64,000 nucleotides of DNA from assembly GCA_002347025.1 (NCBI GenBank), contig DEAE01000007.1, positions 40,859-104,858 on the forward strand, read 5' to 3'. Every line of letters starts with the position of its first letter. Position 1 is the first letter of the stretch. This DNA comes from Acidobacteria bacterium UBA2990. Lineage in GTDB: Bacteria; Acidobacteriota; Vicinamibacteria; Vicinamibacterales; UBA8438. A model generated the notes under the pieces. It made no database searches and was not told the origin of the DNA. It saw only the letters and a program-made list of their open reading frames with translations. The position numbers and the translations under genes were made by a program. Shown here in pieces: positions 17,148 to 26,195 of the stretch.

Positions 17148-18914
17148 TCAGTCGATATCCGGTAAAGCAAATACAAACAAATTATTACCACGACTCGGCC
17201 GCAATTCTGGCGTCAGATCGATAAACCGAGGTGTACCGGTACTCACAGCCACATACTGCCGTCCATCAACAGCATAGCTGATCGGAAAACCAGACACTGA
17301 TGAACCGAGATTGATCTCCCACAGCACCTCTCCCGTTTCATCATCGAAGGCTCGGAATCGACCGTTAACGTCTCCTCCAAAGACGAGACCACCTCCGGTG
17401 GCCACAAGCGACATAGTGGCCGCCCGTTGCTCATGTATCCACGCGACCGAACCCGTCTCAGCAGAAATAGCCTGAACCGTCCCCACTTGATCAGTTCCTG
17501 GTGCCAGTTGCGAACGCCACACAATCGCATAGGTCGAAGTGCTCTCTGGTCCCTCAGCGAGCATCCGAGCGCAGACATTCCGAAGCGGAAAATACATCGT
17601 GTTCGTCCGAGGGCTATAGGCCCCTGCCTCCCAGTCCTTGCCACCGCTCGCGTGAGGACAGGTCAGCACCTCCTGACCGGCACTGCTGAACACCAGTTCT
17701 GAGTTTTCGGTCACCACCCCAGTAGCGCCATCGATACCACTGATCACATTCTGTGTAATGGTTGGCGTCGCCCACAGAAACTCACCATTTGCTCGGTCTA
17801 GGGTGTATACCACCCCGGTCTTGCCTGGAATTCCGGTAATCACCCTTCGTTCCTCTCCAGGCTGCAACCGTGGATTAATCCAGCTCACCGCAGCCGAGTC
17901 AGGTGCCACGGGTGTGTCGACAAGCATCCGTTCAAAAGGGTGGTCAAGGTCCCAATGGTCATTTAAGTGCTGGTAGTACCACACAATCTCCCCTGTGTCG
18001 GCATCCAGGGCCAAGGTGGAATTGTGATAGAGGTGCTGGTTGTCGGCTCCCCCGATCAAAAATTTCGGTGCTGGCGACGTAACAGAGGTCCCAATGTAAA
18101 TCAGATCCAGTTCTGGGTCATAGCTCGGCACCATCCACGCACCAACGTGCTTCCGCTCCTCAAAGGGAACCCCACCCCAAGTTTCATCACCAGGCTCCCC
18201 CGGGGCTGGAATGGTTCTACGACGCCACAGTTCTTCTCCAGTCTGTGCATCATGGGCGGTAATTACACATGCCTCAGGCCCAGCCACCGGCATGCAACTT
18301 CGACCAGAAATCACCCGACCATTCACTACAATTGGACCGGAACTCTGCATCGCCGGGTTCACCTGGTAGTCTAGAATCTTGGTTTCCCAGGCCAACCGAC
18401 CTGTGTTCGCATCGAGGGCAAATACATGATCATCCACACTGGTATCGATGATGAACGAACCATAGATCGCTAAATTCCGGTTGTTCTGCCACAGATTATT
18501 GAAGACGTAGTCCTCAATATCGTCTGGAACCTCACGGCGGTGCTCCCAAACAAGATCTCCAGTGACAGCGTTGATCGCCTGAATGACATCGCTCGGGTTC
18601 GGCATATACATCGTGCCGTTGTAGACGAGAGGGGTCCCCTGCTGACGGCCCTCGGTCAGGCCTCGCGACCACACCAAGCGCAACTCTTTGACATTGCCCT
18701 TATTGATTTCCTCTAACGGACTGTACCCCCAGCCATCGAGCGTGCGGCGCCACATCAACCAATCATTCGACGCTGGGTTTTGTAACATCGCATCGGTTAC
18801 TGGAGGAAACTCGGTCGCCGACTGCGCAGACACAAGGCCTGGCAGCGCAATCCAGACTGCTAGACAGGTTACAACCATCAACAGACCTACAGAGGCACAA
18901 AACCGCTTTGGCAT
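17148..18914 (-). CDS. Exported PQQ-dependent alcohol dehydrogenase-like quinoprotein
   Basis: Eight-bladed quinoprotein propeller of the methanol/ethanol dehydrogenase family, 588 residues. A Sec signal covers about 1-32 (ending VSAQS). The mature start DWLMWRRTLDGWGYSPL is typical, and tryptophan-docking repeats (TGELVWEH, TGRLAWET, TGEELWRR, TGEIVWYY, TGEVLWEI types) mark the blades. The protein stops after the propeller and lacks the C-terminal cytochrome c domain of type II quinohemoproteins, so a separate cytochrome must take the electrons. The substrate is presumably a primary or secondary alcohol. ATG 18914 is used: AGGAGG lies six bases before it, and the in-frame TTG at 18917 is less likely. 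It heads a leftward run that includes another PQQ enzyme. Confidence 0.9.
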   Translation of the reverse strand: MPKRFCASVGLLMVVTCLAVWIALPGLVSAQSATEFPPVTDAMLQNPASNDWLMWRRTLDGWGYSPLEEINKGNVKELRLVWSRGLTEGRQQGTPLVYNGTMYMPNPSDVIQAINAVTGDLVWEHRREVPDDIEDYVFNNLWQNNRNLAIYGSFIIDTSVDDHVFALDANTGRLAWETKILDYQVNPAMQSSGPIVVNGRVISGRSCMPVAGPEACVITAHDAQTGEELWRRRTIPAPGEPGDETWGGVPFEERKHVGAWMVPSYDPELDLIYIGTSVTSPAPKFLIGGADNQHLYHNSTLALDADTGEIVWYYQHLNDHWDLDHPFERMLVDTPVAPDSAAVSWINPRLQPGEERRVITGIPGKTGVVYTLDRANGEFLWATPTITQNVISGIDGATGVVTENSELVFSSAGQEVLTCPHASGGKDWEAGAYSPRTNTMYFPLRNVCARMLAEGPESTSTYAIVWRSQLAPGTDQVGTVQAISAETGSVAWIHEQRAATMSLVATGGGLVFGGDVNGRFRAFDDETGEVLWEINLGSSVSGFPISYAVDGRQYVAVSTGTPRFIDLTPELRPSRGNNLFVFALPDID

Positions 18915-19333
18915 CAAAACCTCCTATCTATTTACTTTCGATACCGTTTCTACCGTTCTCAAACCGGGAAGAGTTCGAGCAACACTGGTAGCCACCGGCA
19001 CCCTGCACTGAAACGACACAGGGTCAGGCGCTTGACAGCAACCGGTCTATTTAACTTGGCATCGCAGGGATCCTGTCATCGGCCGGCTACTCAGTCAATG
19101 TCGACACCCAGAACGAATGGCAGTATAGAATCACGTTGTGCCAATAAGCATAATTTGAATCAGGCATTAACATAGGCAACTCAAGCTTTTAAGAACTGTC
19201 ATCATAGGCATTTGTCGAAGACTCAACCACACGACACGCCTAGGCATCATCAAAGGCCCGAATACCAGTCGGAGAACCACACCGGAACTAACAATTTTCT
19301 CCGCAGAGTTAATCGGCACCCTGGAGGAAGGCC
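18915..19333. other. Divergent intergenic region, no gene seen
   Basis: About 420 bases between the leftward quinoprotein gene and the rightward cyclase-family gene. Both need promoters here. I see only a weak ACCCTG/CAGGGT inverted repeat and no ORF, RNA gene or strong hairpin. The right end carries GGAGGAAGG, the ribosome site of the cyclase gene. Confidence 0.6.
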
Positions 19334-20284
19334 ATGAGGACCCCCCCAATAGTAGTCATCACACTTAGCATGGGTATCACCACCGCCAATGCGCAGGGAC
19401 AGTCTTGGTCGCCACCAACTCCCGAAGAGCGCTGTCCGAGCAGGTGGGGTGAAGGTGACGAGCGCGGAGCAGGCAACCACATGGGCCCCGAATCGGTGCT
19501 CAGGGCTACTCAGCTTATCCAAACAGGTGAAGTCATCGAGCTAGGGCAAACACTCAACGAAGCGATGCCACTCGGCGATAGGCATTTCGATTTACACATG
19601 AAGCCGACCCGCATGAATCCTGGCACTAATCGCCGTGGATCGAACGAAGAGTTGGTTGTTAGCGAAATGGGACAGGTCGGCACACAATTCGACGGCTTCG
19701 GCCACCAAACCATCGGAGACAGTCTTTACAACTGCTACAACCTACCGGAAGTCATGACTCGAACCGGCTTCACGCACCTTGGCGTGGAGAACGTCGGCAC
19801 ATTGATGACGCGAGGCGTTCTCATCGACATCGCCGGCCTTAAGAGCGTCACCATGCTGCCGGACCGTTACGAAATCACCGTATCAGACCTCCAAGAGGCA
19901 CTGGAACGTCAACAAACTACTCTGGAACCAGGTGATGCTGTGTTGATCAACACGGGATGGGGCACACTTTGGAACACAGATCCTGAACGCTTCTCCGCCG
20001 GAGGCCCCGGAATCGGGGTGGAAGCCGCACAATGGTTGATCGACCGAGACCCAATGCTCCTCGGCTCAGATAACTTCCCGGTTGAGGTATCCCCAAACCC
20101 AGATCCCCAACTATCACTACCCGTCCACCAGATGATGCTCGTGGTCCACGGCATTCACCTGGTCGAGCGGATGAAACTTGATACGCTCGCGGCCACCCAG
20201 GTACATGAGTTCGCCTTTGTCATACAACCGCTCAAGCTTCAAGGCGCCACTGGTTCAACAGTTGCACCCATCGCGATTCATTGA
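19334..20284 (+). CDS. Exported cyclase-family (kynurenine formamidase-like) protein, copy 1
   Basis: Protein of 316 residues of the cyclase/kynurenine-formamidase-like metal hydrolase family, with a Sec signal (about 1-20, ending ANA). The family's usual metal motif HxGTHxDxPxH is replaced by VGTQFDGFGH at 115-124. Asp120 and His124 are kept, but Gln118 stands where the first histidine ligand usually is. GDAVLINTGWG near residue 200 is the other conserved block. Relatives with GTQFD form a subfamily whose substrate is not known to me. Hydrolysis of a ring or amide bond in the periplasm is a reasonable inference. The start has a strong GGAGGAAGG site. It is a single gene that converges with the M3 peptidase gene. 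A Tat-exported relative lies at 43975-45069. Confidence 0.85.
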   Translation: MRTPPIVVITLSMGITTANAQGQSWSPPTPEERCPSRWGEGDERGAGNHMGPESVLRATQLIQTGEVIELGQTLNEAMPLGDRHFDLHMKPTRMNPGTNRRGSNEELVVSEMGQVGTQFDGFGHQTIGDSLYNCYNLPEVMTRTGFTHLGVENVGTLMTRGVLIDIAGLKSVTMLPDRYEITVSDLQEALERQQTTLEPGDAVLINTGWGTLWNTDPERFSAGGPGIGVEAAQWLIDRDPMLLGSDNFPVEVSPNPDPQLSLPVHQMMLVVHGIHLVERMKLDTLAATQVHEFAFVIQPLKLQGATGSTVAPIAIH

Positions 20285-20321
20285 ACGGCACCTGCCAATA
20301 CCAACATCGGTCTTGAAATAG

Positions 20322-22475
20322 TTAATTCAATCCACGTCGAACAAGCAGTGGGCGCACATCAGGATCCGCTCCTCTGAATGCCCTATATAAATCGAGGGCC
20401 TCGACACTCCCTCCCTTAGACAAGAGCGTCTGGCGGAAGTGCTCCCCATTGGCCCGGGTCAAACCACCATTCTGCTTAAACCATTCAACAGAATCCGCAT
20501 CCAGCACCTCACTCCAGATATAGGAATAGTAGCCAGCCGAATAACCGCTGCTCCAGATATGTGAGAAATATGTGCTGCGGTAACGCGGCGGGACGGCCTC
20601 CAGCGCGACACCAGCCATCTCCAGCGCAGTCGCTTCGAACTGCTCCACATCAGCAGGCCTCGGGATTTCATCAACGGTCAGTTGATGCCAAGCCTGGTCA
20701 AGCAGTGACGCTGCCAAATATTCGGTAGTCGCAAAGCCCTGATTAAAGGTTTGCGTAGCCATCACTTTCTCAAGCAACTCGGCCGGCATTGGCTCGCTGG
20801 TTTCGTAGTGAAGGGCGTAATTTTTGAGCACTTCAGGCCACGTTGCCCACATCTCATTGACCTGCGACGGGTATTCAACAAAGTCTCTCGGCACCGAGGT
20901 TCCTGCAAAGTAAGGATAGTTCACGTTGGAAAAAAACCCATGCAGCGCGTGCCCGAACTCGTGAAACATGGTCTCCACTTCATCAAACGTCAGCAATGTC
21001 GGCTCGCCATCCGGCGGCTTCGGTATGTTCAGATGGTTAGCAACCACTGGAGACGTCCCAAGTAGATGAGATTGGGACACGTAAGCATTCATCCAGGCGC
21101 CACCGCGTTTTGAAGGACGAGCATAATAGTCTCCCAGAAACAGCCCTAGGGCCGATCCGTCAGATTCAAAAACCTCCCAGACTCGAACATCAGGATGGTA
21201 CACAGGAAGGTCGGTGCGTTCCTTGAAGTTCAGTCCGTAGAGTCGATTGGCCGCAAAAAATACTCCGCGTTCAATGACCGCATCTATTTCAAAATAGGGT
21301 CGCAGCTGTGCAGCATCAAATGCATAACGGTCGGCGCGAACCTTTTCTGTGTAGTAAGACCAGTCCCAAGACGACACTGTCAGCTCCACACCACTAGCTT
21401 CGGCTATCGCCTGCAGGTCTGCTGCCTCCCGTCTGGCATTGGCCACCGCAGGAGGCACCAAGCTCGCAAGCCTTTCATTGACCGCCTCGACGGTCTGAGC
21501 CGTCTGCTCCTCGAGGCTGAAAGCCGCATGGTTCGGATAACCCAGCATCTCTGACCGCTCAGCTCGAAGCCGCGCAATTCGAGTGATGACCTCCCGGTTG
21601 TCAAACTCGCCACCCTGTATACCCCGTCTTAGAGAAACACGGGCGATTTCTTCCCTCAATTCCCTGTTGTCGAGCGAGGCCAACGCCGGCTGCCCACTGG
21701 TGTTCAACAAGGGGATGACATACTTGCCTTCAAAACCTCGGTCGGCCGCGGCCGCAGCAGCAGACGCAATTTGATTGTCTGACAGCCCAGCAAGTTCCTC
21801 TGACGTGTCAACAACCACAGCCGAAGCATTCACCTCATCCAAAACATTCTGTGTGAAGGTCGTCTGTAAGCTGGCCAATTCTGCGTTGATCTCCTGCATT
21901 CGCGACTTATCCTCTTCAGATAACAACGCTCCAGCTCTTACAAAATCGGTATACGTCTTTTCCACTAGACGCCGCGACTCCCCTTCACTATCTAGGTTCC
22001 CGCGCTGGTCGTATAACATCCGCACACGCGAAAAAAGATCAGCGTTCAAAAGAATACGGTCGCTATGGGCCGACAGTTTCGGCGCCACTTCACCAAGAAT
22101 TTCATCCAATGCATCAGTTGTGTCCGCACTCGACAGACTGAAGAAGGTAGACGCCACCCGATCTAGCAACCGACCTGACCTCTCAAGGGCAACCAAAGTA
22201 TTCGTAAAAGTCGGCGCGTCAGAGGAACTGGCGATGTTATCAATTTCTACAAGGTGCTCGGCCATTCCCCGCTCAAACGCAGGGAGGTAATGCGACTCGT
22301 CGATCCGGTCGAATGGTGGCAATTGATATGGCAACGGACTTCTAGCAAAGAATGGGTTATCGCCGGTCATCTCTTGCGCTTTCAGTCTCAAGCCTCCGAG
22401 ACCCACAATGACTAAAGTTAGTCCGAACGCTAACAGTGGAAGAGCCACCGAACAAGGTTCACTCTTCAGTCTCAT
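20322..22475 (-). CDS. Exported M3 family metallopeptidase (peptidyl-dipeptidase Dcp-like)
   Basis: Zinc oligopeptidase of family M3A, 717 residues, cutting short peptides and probably releasing C-terminal dipeptides. The zinc motif HEFGHALHG lies at about residue 505 within ETMFHEFGHALHGFF. Downstream, DFVEYPSQVNEMW matches the conserved DFVExPSQ block, and the C-terminal tyrosine-rich block YSAGYYSYIWSEVLD is the substrate-binding region typical of Dcp. An N-terminal hydrophobic segment (about residues 8-33) indicates export or membrane anchoring, which is common in Acidobacteria and unlike cytosolic E. coli Dcp. ATG 22475 was chosen because GGGAGGGTG lies just upstream. The longer frame to 22529 has no such site. 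It converges with the cyclase gene. Confidence 0.93.
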   Translation of the reverse strand: MRLKSEPCSVALPLLAFGLTLVIVGLGGLRLKAQEMTGDNPFFARSPLPYQLPPFDRIDESHYLPAFERGMAEHLVEIDNIASSSDAPTFTNTLVALERSGRLLDRVASTFFSLSSADTTDALDEILGEVAPKLSAHSDRILLNADLFSRVRMLYDQRGNLDSEGESRRLVEKTYTDFVRAGALLSEEDKSRMQEINAELASLQTTFTQNVLDEVNASAVVVDTSEELAGLSDNQIASAAAAAADRGFEGKYVIPLLNTSGQPALASLDNRELREEIARVSLRRGIQGGEFDNREVITRIARLRAERSEMLGYPNHAAFSLEEQTAQTVEAVNERLASLVPPAVANARREAADLQAIAEASGVELTVSSWDWSYYTEKVRADRYAFDAAQLRPYFEIDAVIERGVFFAANRLYGLNFKERTDLPVYHPDVRVWEVFESDGSALGLFLGDYYARPSKRGGAWMNAYVSQSHLLGTSPVVANHLNIPKPPDGEPTLLTFDEVETMFHEFGHALHGFFSNVNYPYFAGTSVPRDFVEYPSQVNEMWATWPEVLKNYALHYETSEPMPAELLEKVMATQTFNQGFATTEYLAASLLDQAWHQLTVDEIPRPADVEQFEATALEMAGVALEAVPPRYRSTYFSHIWSSGYSAGYYSYIWSEVLDADSVEWFKQNGGLTRANGEHFRQTLLSKGGSVEALDLYRAFRGADPDVRPLLVRRGLN

Positions 22476-22834
22476 GTCACACCCTCCCGTGCTTGCGAGC
22501 TCCCCGTCTATCTTAAACGGTACACCCACTCTTGTGTATCGTGCCTTTCACTGATCACGCTAGCTTGAATATTCTTAACCAGCCTCGTCCTAAATTCCAC
22601 CAGGATTAAGTGGGCTGGCATTCCTCCATATTCCAAATTTCTGACTACCTTTTCAGATTCAAAGATCCCGCCCCAGAAACACTCATATGCCAAACAGCAC
22701 CAAAATCACCTTCACCACGAAGCACTGGCCACGAACCACGTTATGATGACCTGGCTAGATGCAGGTCGGCCTGGAGTTCGAGTCACCACAAACCTGGTGA
22801 CAGTCGGCTAAGAATTCTCAACCAAGAGGTTCTC
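22476..22834. other. Divergent intergenic region with a small hairpin
   Basis: About 360 bases upstream of the M3 peptidase (leftward) and the beta-lactamase-family gene (rightward). TCACCA (22783-22788)/TGGTGA (22795-22800) forms a perfect 6-bp hairpin 35 bases before the ATG at 22835. It is not followed by T residues. GTTCGAGTC at 22776-22784 resembles a tRNA T-loop but no tRNA can be folded around it. No gene is seen. Confidence 0.5.
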
Positions 22835-24274
22835 ATGTTGCATAAGCAGTGTGGAGTTGTAGCCATAGTCATCACCCTCGCTATGCTCAGCGAGAATCTT
22901 CCACTCTGGGCTCAGACACCACTCGAGACGAAGGAAGGGGATCAGCAACGAGCTCTTGAGTTCGCAGCGGCAATGTCAGCCCATCACTTATGCGCGGGTC
23001 TCTGGGTAGTCGGCCGCAGCCACCCTCGTAGCGCCGAGCTCGTCATTGCTGAGGACATGGCCCCCTTTCCACAGCTTGGTTGGCAGAAAAGCTTCGAGTA
23101 TCAAGTTGATCACGAACAACACACGGCAACCGTAGTTGCCCCACACACTCTCCCCCGTTCAGCTCGTTACACCGGAGACCAAGGGTGCGTGATCCTCCCA
23201 GCCGGCGATACCGACGTCCAATTCACTCCCGTCACTCTGCTGCGGGCAACACCTGACCCCGCAACTTACGATTGGCCAATGGGCGACCGTTACGCTCACG
23301 GGACATTTACCGAAGTACACCAGGCCACAGTCGAGGCCGCGCTAGATTGGGGTATGGACCAACCACAGAACACACGAGCCATCGTAGCTCTCTACAACGG
23401 GCGCATTATTGGGGAACGCTATGCGTCAGGGTTTACCAAGGACACCCCGCAACTTAGTTGGTCTGAGGGCAAGAGCTTAACCGCAACCCTGATCGGCCTG
23501 TTGGTCCAGCAGGGACATCTGAGTATCGAGGGCCCAGCTCCAGTAGCAGCCTGGCAGCACGACGATGACCCCCGTCGCACAATACGTCTCAAAGATCTCC
23601 TCCAAATGAGCAGCGGTCTCGACTTTACGAACCTTGGCCTCACAGGTCCTACGGCCTTCAGCGAAGCGAACGAGCACATGCGAGTCTATTTTGATGGACT
23701 GGATATCTTCGCGCACGTCCTCAACCAACCGGCCGGCCTGCAACCCGGAACCCAATGGCGCTACCGGAATAGCGATCCCCTGACACTCGGCTGGATCATC
23801 AAGGAAACCGTTGAGGCGGCCGGCGAAGAGTATCTCCGCTTTCCGCAACGTGCACTATTCGATCGAATCGGTGCACACAGCCCGGTACTGGAAACTGACC
23901 CCTACGGACACTTCATCCTGTCCGGCTATGATTACCTCAGCGCTAGAGACTGGGCCCGCTTCGGACTGCTCTACCTCTGGGAGGGCGTGTGGCTCGGCGA
24001 GCAACTCCTACCACTCAACTGGACCGAGTTCGTCAGTACGCCCGCCCCAGGAGACGGTGGCAATGACTATGGGGGGCTATTCTGGCTGAACCGCGGGGGT
24101 GCGCTTGACCGAGTCCCTGCAGATGCATATTGGGCTTCTGGCCTCATGGGACAAACAACGATGATCATCCCCTCACGCGATGTTGTCATCGTGCGACTTG
24201 GCCCTAGTCCCGGTAACACCAGGCCCTACCTGAATGGCCTAGTTGGCCGGTTACTGGCCGCCATCAATCAGTAA
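22835..24274 (+). CDS. Exported serine beta-lactamase-family hydrolase (class C-like)
   Basis: Protein of 479 residues of the beta-lactamase/penicillin-binding-protein-like hydrolase family. The active-site motif SEGK (Ser210 to Lys213) and YRN (Tyr310 to Asn312) are present. The third motif region (SGLMGQTTMIIPS) replaces the canonical KTG. A Sec signal covers residues 1-27. An N-terminal extension of about 150 residues precedes the catalytic domain and has no family I recognise. Most such exported proteins are esterases or peptidases rather than antibiotic-resistance enzymes, so substrate is open. The frame extends upstream to 22610, but that part is low-complexity and has no signal peptide. 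The ATG at 22835 has AGAGG six bases upstream. The gene ends 15 bases before the convergent barrel-protein gene. Confidence 0.88.
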   Translation: MLHKQCGVVAIVITLAMLSENLPLWAQTPLETKEGDQQRALEFAAAMSAHHLCAGLWVVGRSHPRSAELVIAEDMAPFPQLGWQKSFEYQVDHEQHTATVVAPHTLPRSARYTGDQGCVILPAGDTDVQFTPVTLLRATPDPATYDWPMGDRYAHGTFTEVHQATVEAALDWGMDQPQNTRAIVALYNGRIIGERYASGFTKDTPQLSWSEGKSLTATLIGLLVQQGHLSIEGPAPVAAWQHDDDPRRTIRLKDLLQMSSGLDFTNLGLTGPTAFSEANEHMRVYFDGLDIFAHVLNQPAGLQPGTQWRYRNSDPLTLGWIIKETVEAAGEEYLRFPQRALFDRIGAHSPVLETDPYGHFILSGYDYLSARDWARFGLLYLWEGVWLGEQLLPLNWTEFVSTPAPGDGGNDYGGLFWLNRGGALDRVPADAYWASGLMGQTTMIIPSRDVVIVRLGPSPGNTRPYLNGLVGRLLAAINQ

Positions 24275-24289
24275 ATAGTCCGGGCAACG

Positions 24290-25480
24290 TCAGAAAAAGA
24301 AGCTCACGGAGAGATACCCGGTTGTACCGGACAGTCCGAACTCCGAGGGCAGCGGCCGGGTTGCCGTCACCGTGTCCGCGCCGTGGCCGAAATAGATACC
24401 ACCAGAAATCGTTGTTTCGTCACCAGCCGAATACCCCACTCCCGGTGCAAGCAATACACTGCCATCGTTCATGTTCCACATCGCAAGCCCGGATAGACTC
24501 CACAGGGGATGAAACTGATAGGCCGCCTGGGCCACCGCTTCATCGCGGCCGAGGGTCTGCAGCTCTCCCCTGAGAAACTCCGATGTCAGCAGCAAGGCAA
24601 GGTACTCGTCTGGTTCTGATGCAGCAAGACCATCACGTTGATACTCCAGCACCAGGTACAGATCTCGACCACCAACCTGAATATTTCGGTCAAGACCGAC
24701 TGTGCCGCGCCCGATTATTCGCCCGCCGATCGCTCGGATTACCGCTTCGACCCTGACGGCCCACAGGCCAATCCCACCAGTGGCTCCCACCGCACCGGCG
24801 GCATCACCATAGAGCGTCCCAGCCCACGCCGACAGCTCCCAGTTACGCCACGTGGTGAGACCCCGGCCGAGAGCAGTCACCTCCTGGCCCATTGGCGTGT
24901 CGGTCACGCGCACCACAAGGTCGAGCGCACTCAGAGGGCCCGGGTACAGCCGTAGCCGTGCGGCATCGACGCCGCCACGAAATTGCCGGAACGGGTCGGC
25001 GGGACTGAACGGCAAGAATGGGTCGGCGGGAGTCAGAAATAGCGTCGTACCCCAAGAGACCGCCTGTCGGCCAACGGTGAGGTCGACAGCATCCGTCGGA
25101 CTGAAACCAATATTCAGTCGATCTAAGCGGTGGCTCCACAGGACATGCTCCCGGTTCGAACCCGTGTGCGTCCCTCCCAGAGGCAACCACTCTCCACCTC
25201 GTGGCACCGTGTCGAGCCCGAAACCACTGGATCCTGCTCGCTGGCGGAACGAGACCGTGTTGTCGTAAGCCGTCTCAACCGACAAGGGTCCCCACGATGG
25301 GTCTATCGTCAGTCGAATGCGATTAAAGTCGCTGAAGGAATTCTGGCTAAACTGGGTAGCCCCACTGAAGAGCGGGACGGTCTGGAGATATCCGCTGACC
25401 CAGGTCGATTGGGCGACAGCGGGTGCGACACCCCCAAGGATACACAGCGCGGCAAGGGCGAACCTGGCACTGTAGCCCAT
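24290..25480 (-). CDS. Predicted outer-membrane beta-barrel protein of the ABC/LolA operon
   Basis: Protein of 396 residues with a clear Sec signal (1-23, ending AVAQ). It has alternating hydrophobic/polar beta-strand patterning throughout and ends in SVSFFF, a terminal aromatic residue typical of outer-membrane barrels inserted by BAM. No named family is certain; the DUF1302-like or porin-like group is a possibility. The gene is the last of a leftward operon and starts four bases after the ATPase stop. It is therefore probably the outer-membrane partner of the transporter encoded by 25485-28760 and the LolA-like carrier at 28799. The operon's base composition looks richer in GC than the flanking genes. 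Confidence 0.75.
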   Translation of the reverse strand: MGYSARFALAALCILGGVAPAVAQSTWVSGYLQTVPLFSGATQFSQNSFSDFNRIRLTIDPSWGPLSVETAYDNTVSFRQRAGSSGFGLDTVPRGGEWLPLGGTHTGSNREHVLWSHRLDRLNIGFSPTDAVDLTVGRQAVSWGTTLFLTPADPFLPFSPADPFRQFRGGVDAARLRLYPGPLSALDLVVRVTDTPMGQEVTALGRGLTTWRNWELSAWAGTLYGDAAGAVGATGGIGLWAVRVEAVIRAIGGRIIGRGTVGLDRNIQVGGRDLYLVLEYQRDGLAASEPDEYLALLLTSEFLRGELQTLGRDEAVAQAAYQFHPLWSLSGLAMWNMNDGSVLLAPGVGYSAGDETTISGGIYFGHGADTVTATRPLPSEFGLSGTTGYLSVSFFF

Positions 25481-25484
25481 AATG

Positions 25485-26189
25485 CTAAGCAGGCGTTTCC
25501 TCTGAATCCACGCCGCCGTCCATCATACGTACCAGACGACGGCAGCGGTCCATCACCCGTGCATCGTGGGTCGCGAACACGAAGGTCACTCCGAGTTCCC
25601 GATTCAGGTCATCCATGAGGTCCAGTAGGGCGTCACTGGACGCCGAGTCGAGGTTAGCCGTGGGCTCATCCGCCAGCACCAACGCCGGTCGGCTTGCTAC
25701 AGCCCGGACCACCGCCACTCGCTGCTGCTGGCCACCAGAGAGTTTCCCTGGACGCCGGTCCTCAAGCCCCTCCATCCCGGTCCGGGCGAACAACTCATCG
25801 ACCCGCCTGGTCCGTTCAGGAGCCGAGACCCCTTGGAGCAGCATCGGAAATTCGGCATTCTCCCGCGCTGTCAGCACCGGCAACAGATTGTAGGCCTGGA
25901 ACACGAACCCGACCTGGTCCAACCGCAGCCGGGCCAGTGCCCGATTGGGCAACTCACTCAGTTCCTGGTCACCCACCCACACCTGCCCGTGTGTGGGTCG
26001 AGTCAGCCCGCCAATTAGGTTCAGCAGAGTCGTCTTGCCGGAGCCTGACGGTCCGGCCAGCGCCGCAAATTCCCCGGGCTGAATCGTCAGGCTCACGTCA
26101 CGGACGGCCTGCACTTCTTCTGCCTCTTGCCGATATATTTTGGACAGGTTTTCGGTCCGAACGGCTCGCCGCGTATCCTCTGGGGGCAT
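25485..26189 (-). CDS. ABC transporter ATP-binding protein (LolD/MacB type)
   Basis: ATPase of 234 residues. Walker A GPSGSGKT is at 46-53, the Q-loop glutamine in VFQAYN near 98, signature LSGGQQQ at 150-156, Walker B ALVLADEPT at 169-177, and the H-loop in FATHD near 210. The sequence is of the MacB/LolD/FtsE type that powers mechanotransmission rather than substrate passage through the membrane domain. It lies between two FtsX-like permease genes upstream and the barrel gene downstream, with gaps of six and four bases, so it belongs to one transcription unit. The partner set predicts movement of a lipid or lipoprotein out of the inner membrane. Confidence 0.95.
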   Translation of the reverse strand: MPPEDTRRAVRTENLSKIYRQEAEEVQAVRDVSLTIQPGEFAALAGPSGSGKTTLLNLIGGLTRPTHGQVWVGDQELSELPNRALARLRLDQVGFVFQAYNLLPVLTARENAEFPMLLQGVSAPERTRRVDELFARTGMEGLEDRRPGKLSGGQQQRVAVVRAVASRPALVLADEPTANLDSASSDALLDLMDDLNRELGVTFVFATHDARVMDRCRRLVRMMDGGVDSEETPA

Positions 26190-26195
26190 GGTGTC

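Noticed and set aside
22776..22800. GTTCGAGTC resembling a tRNA T-loop
   Set aside because: No acceptor stem, anticodon stem or D-arm can be matched around it.
22610..22834. 75-codon N-terminal extension of the beta-lactamase-family protein
   Set aside because: The signal peptide begins at ATG 22835, and the extension lacks a ribosome site and protein-like composition.
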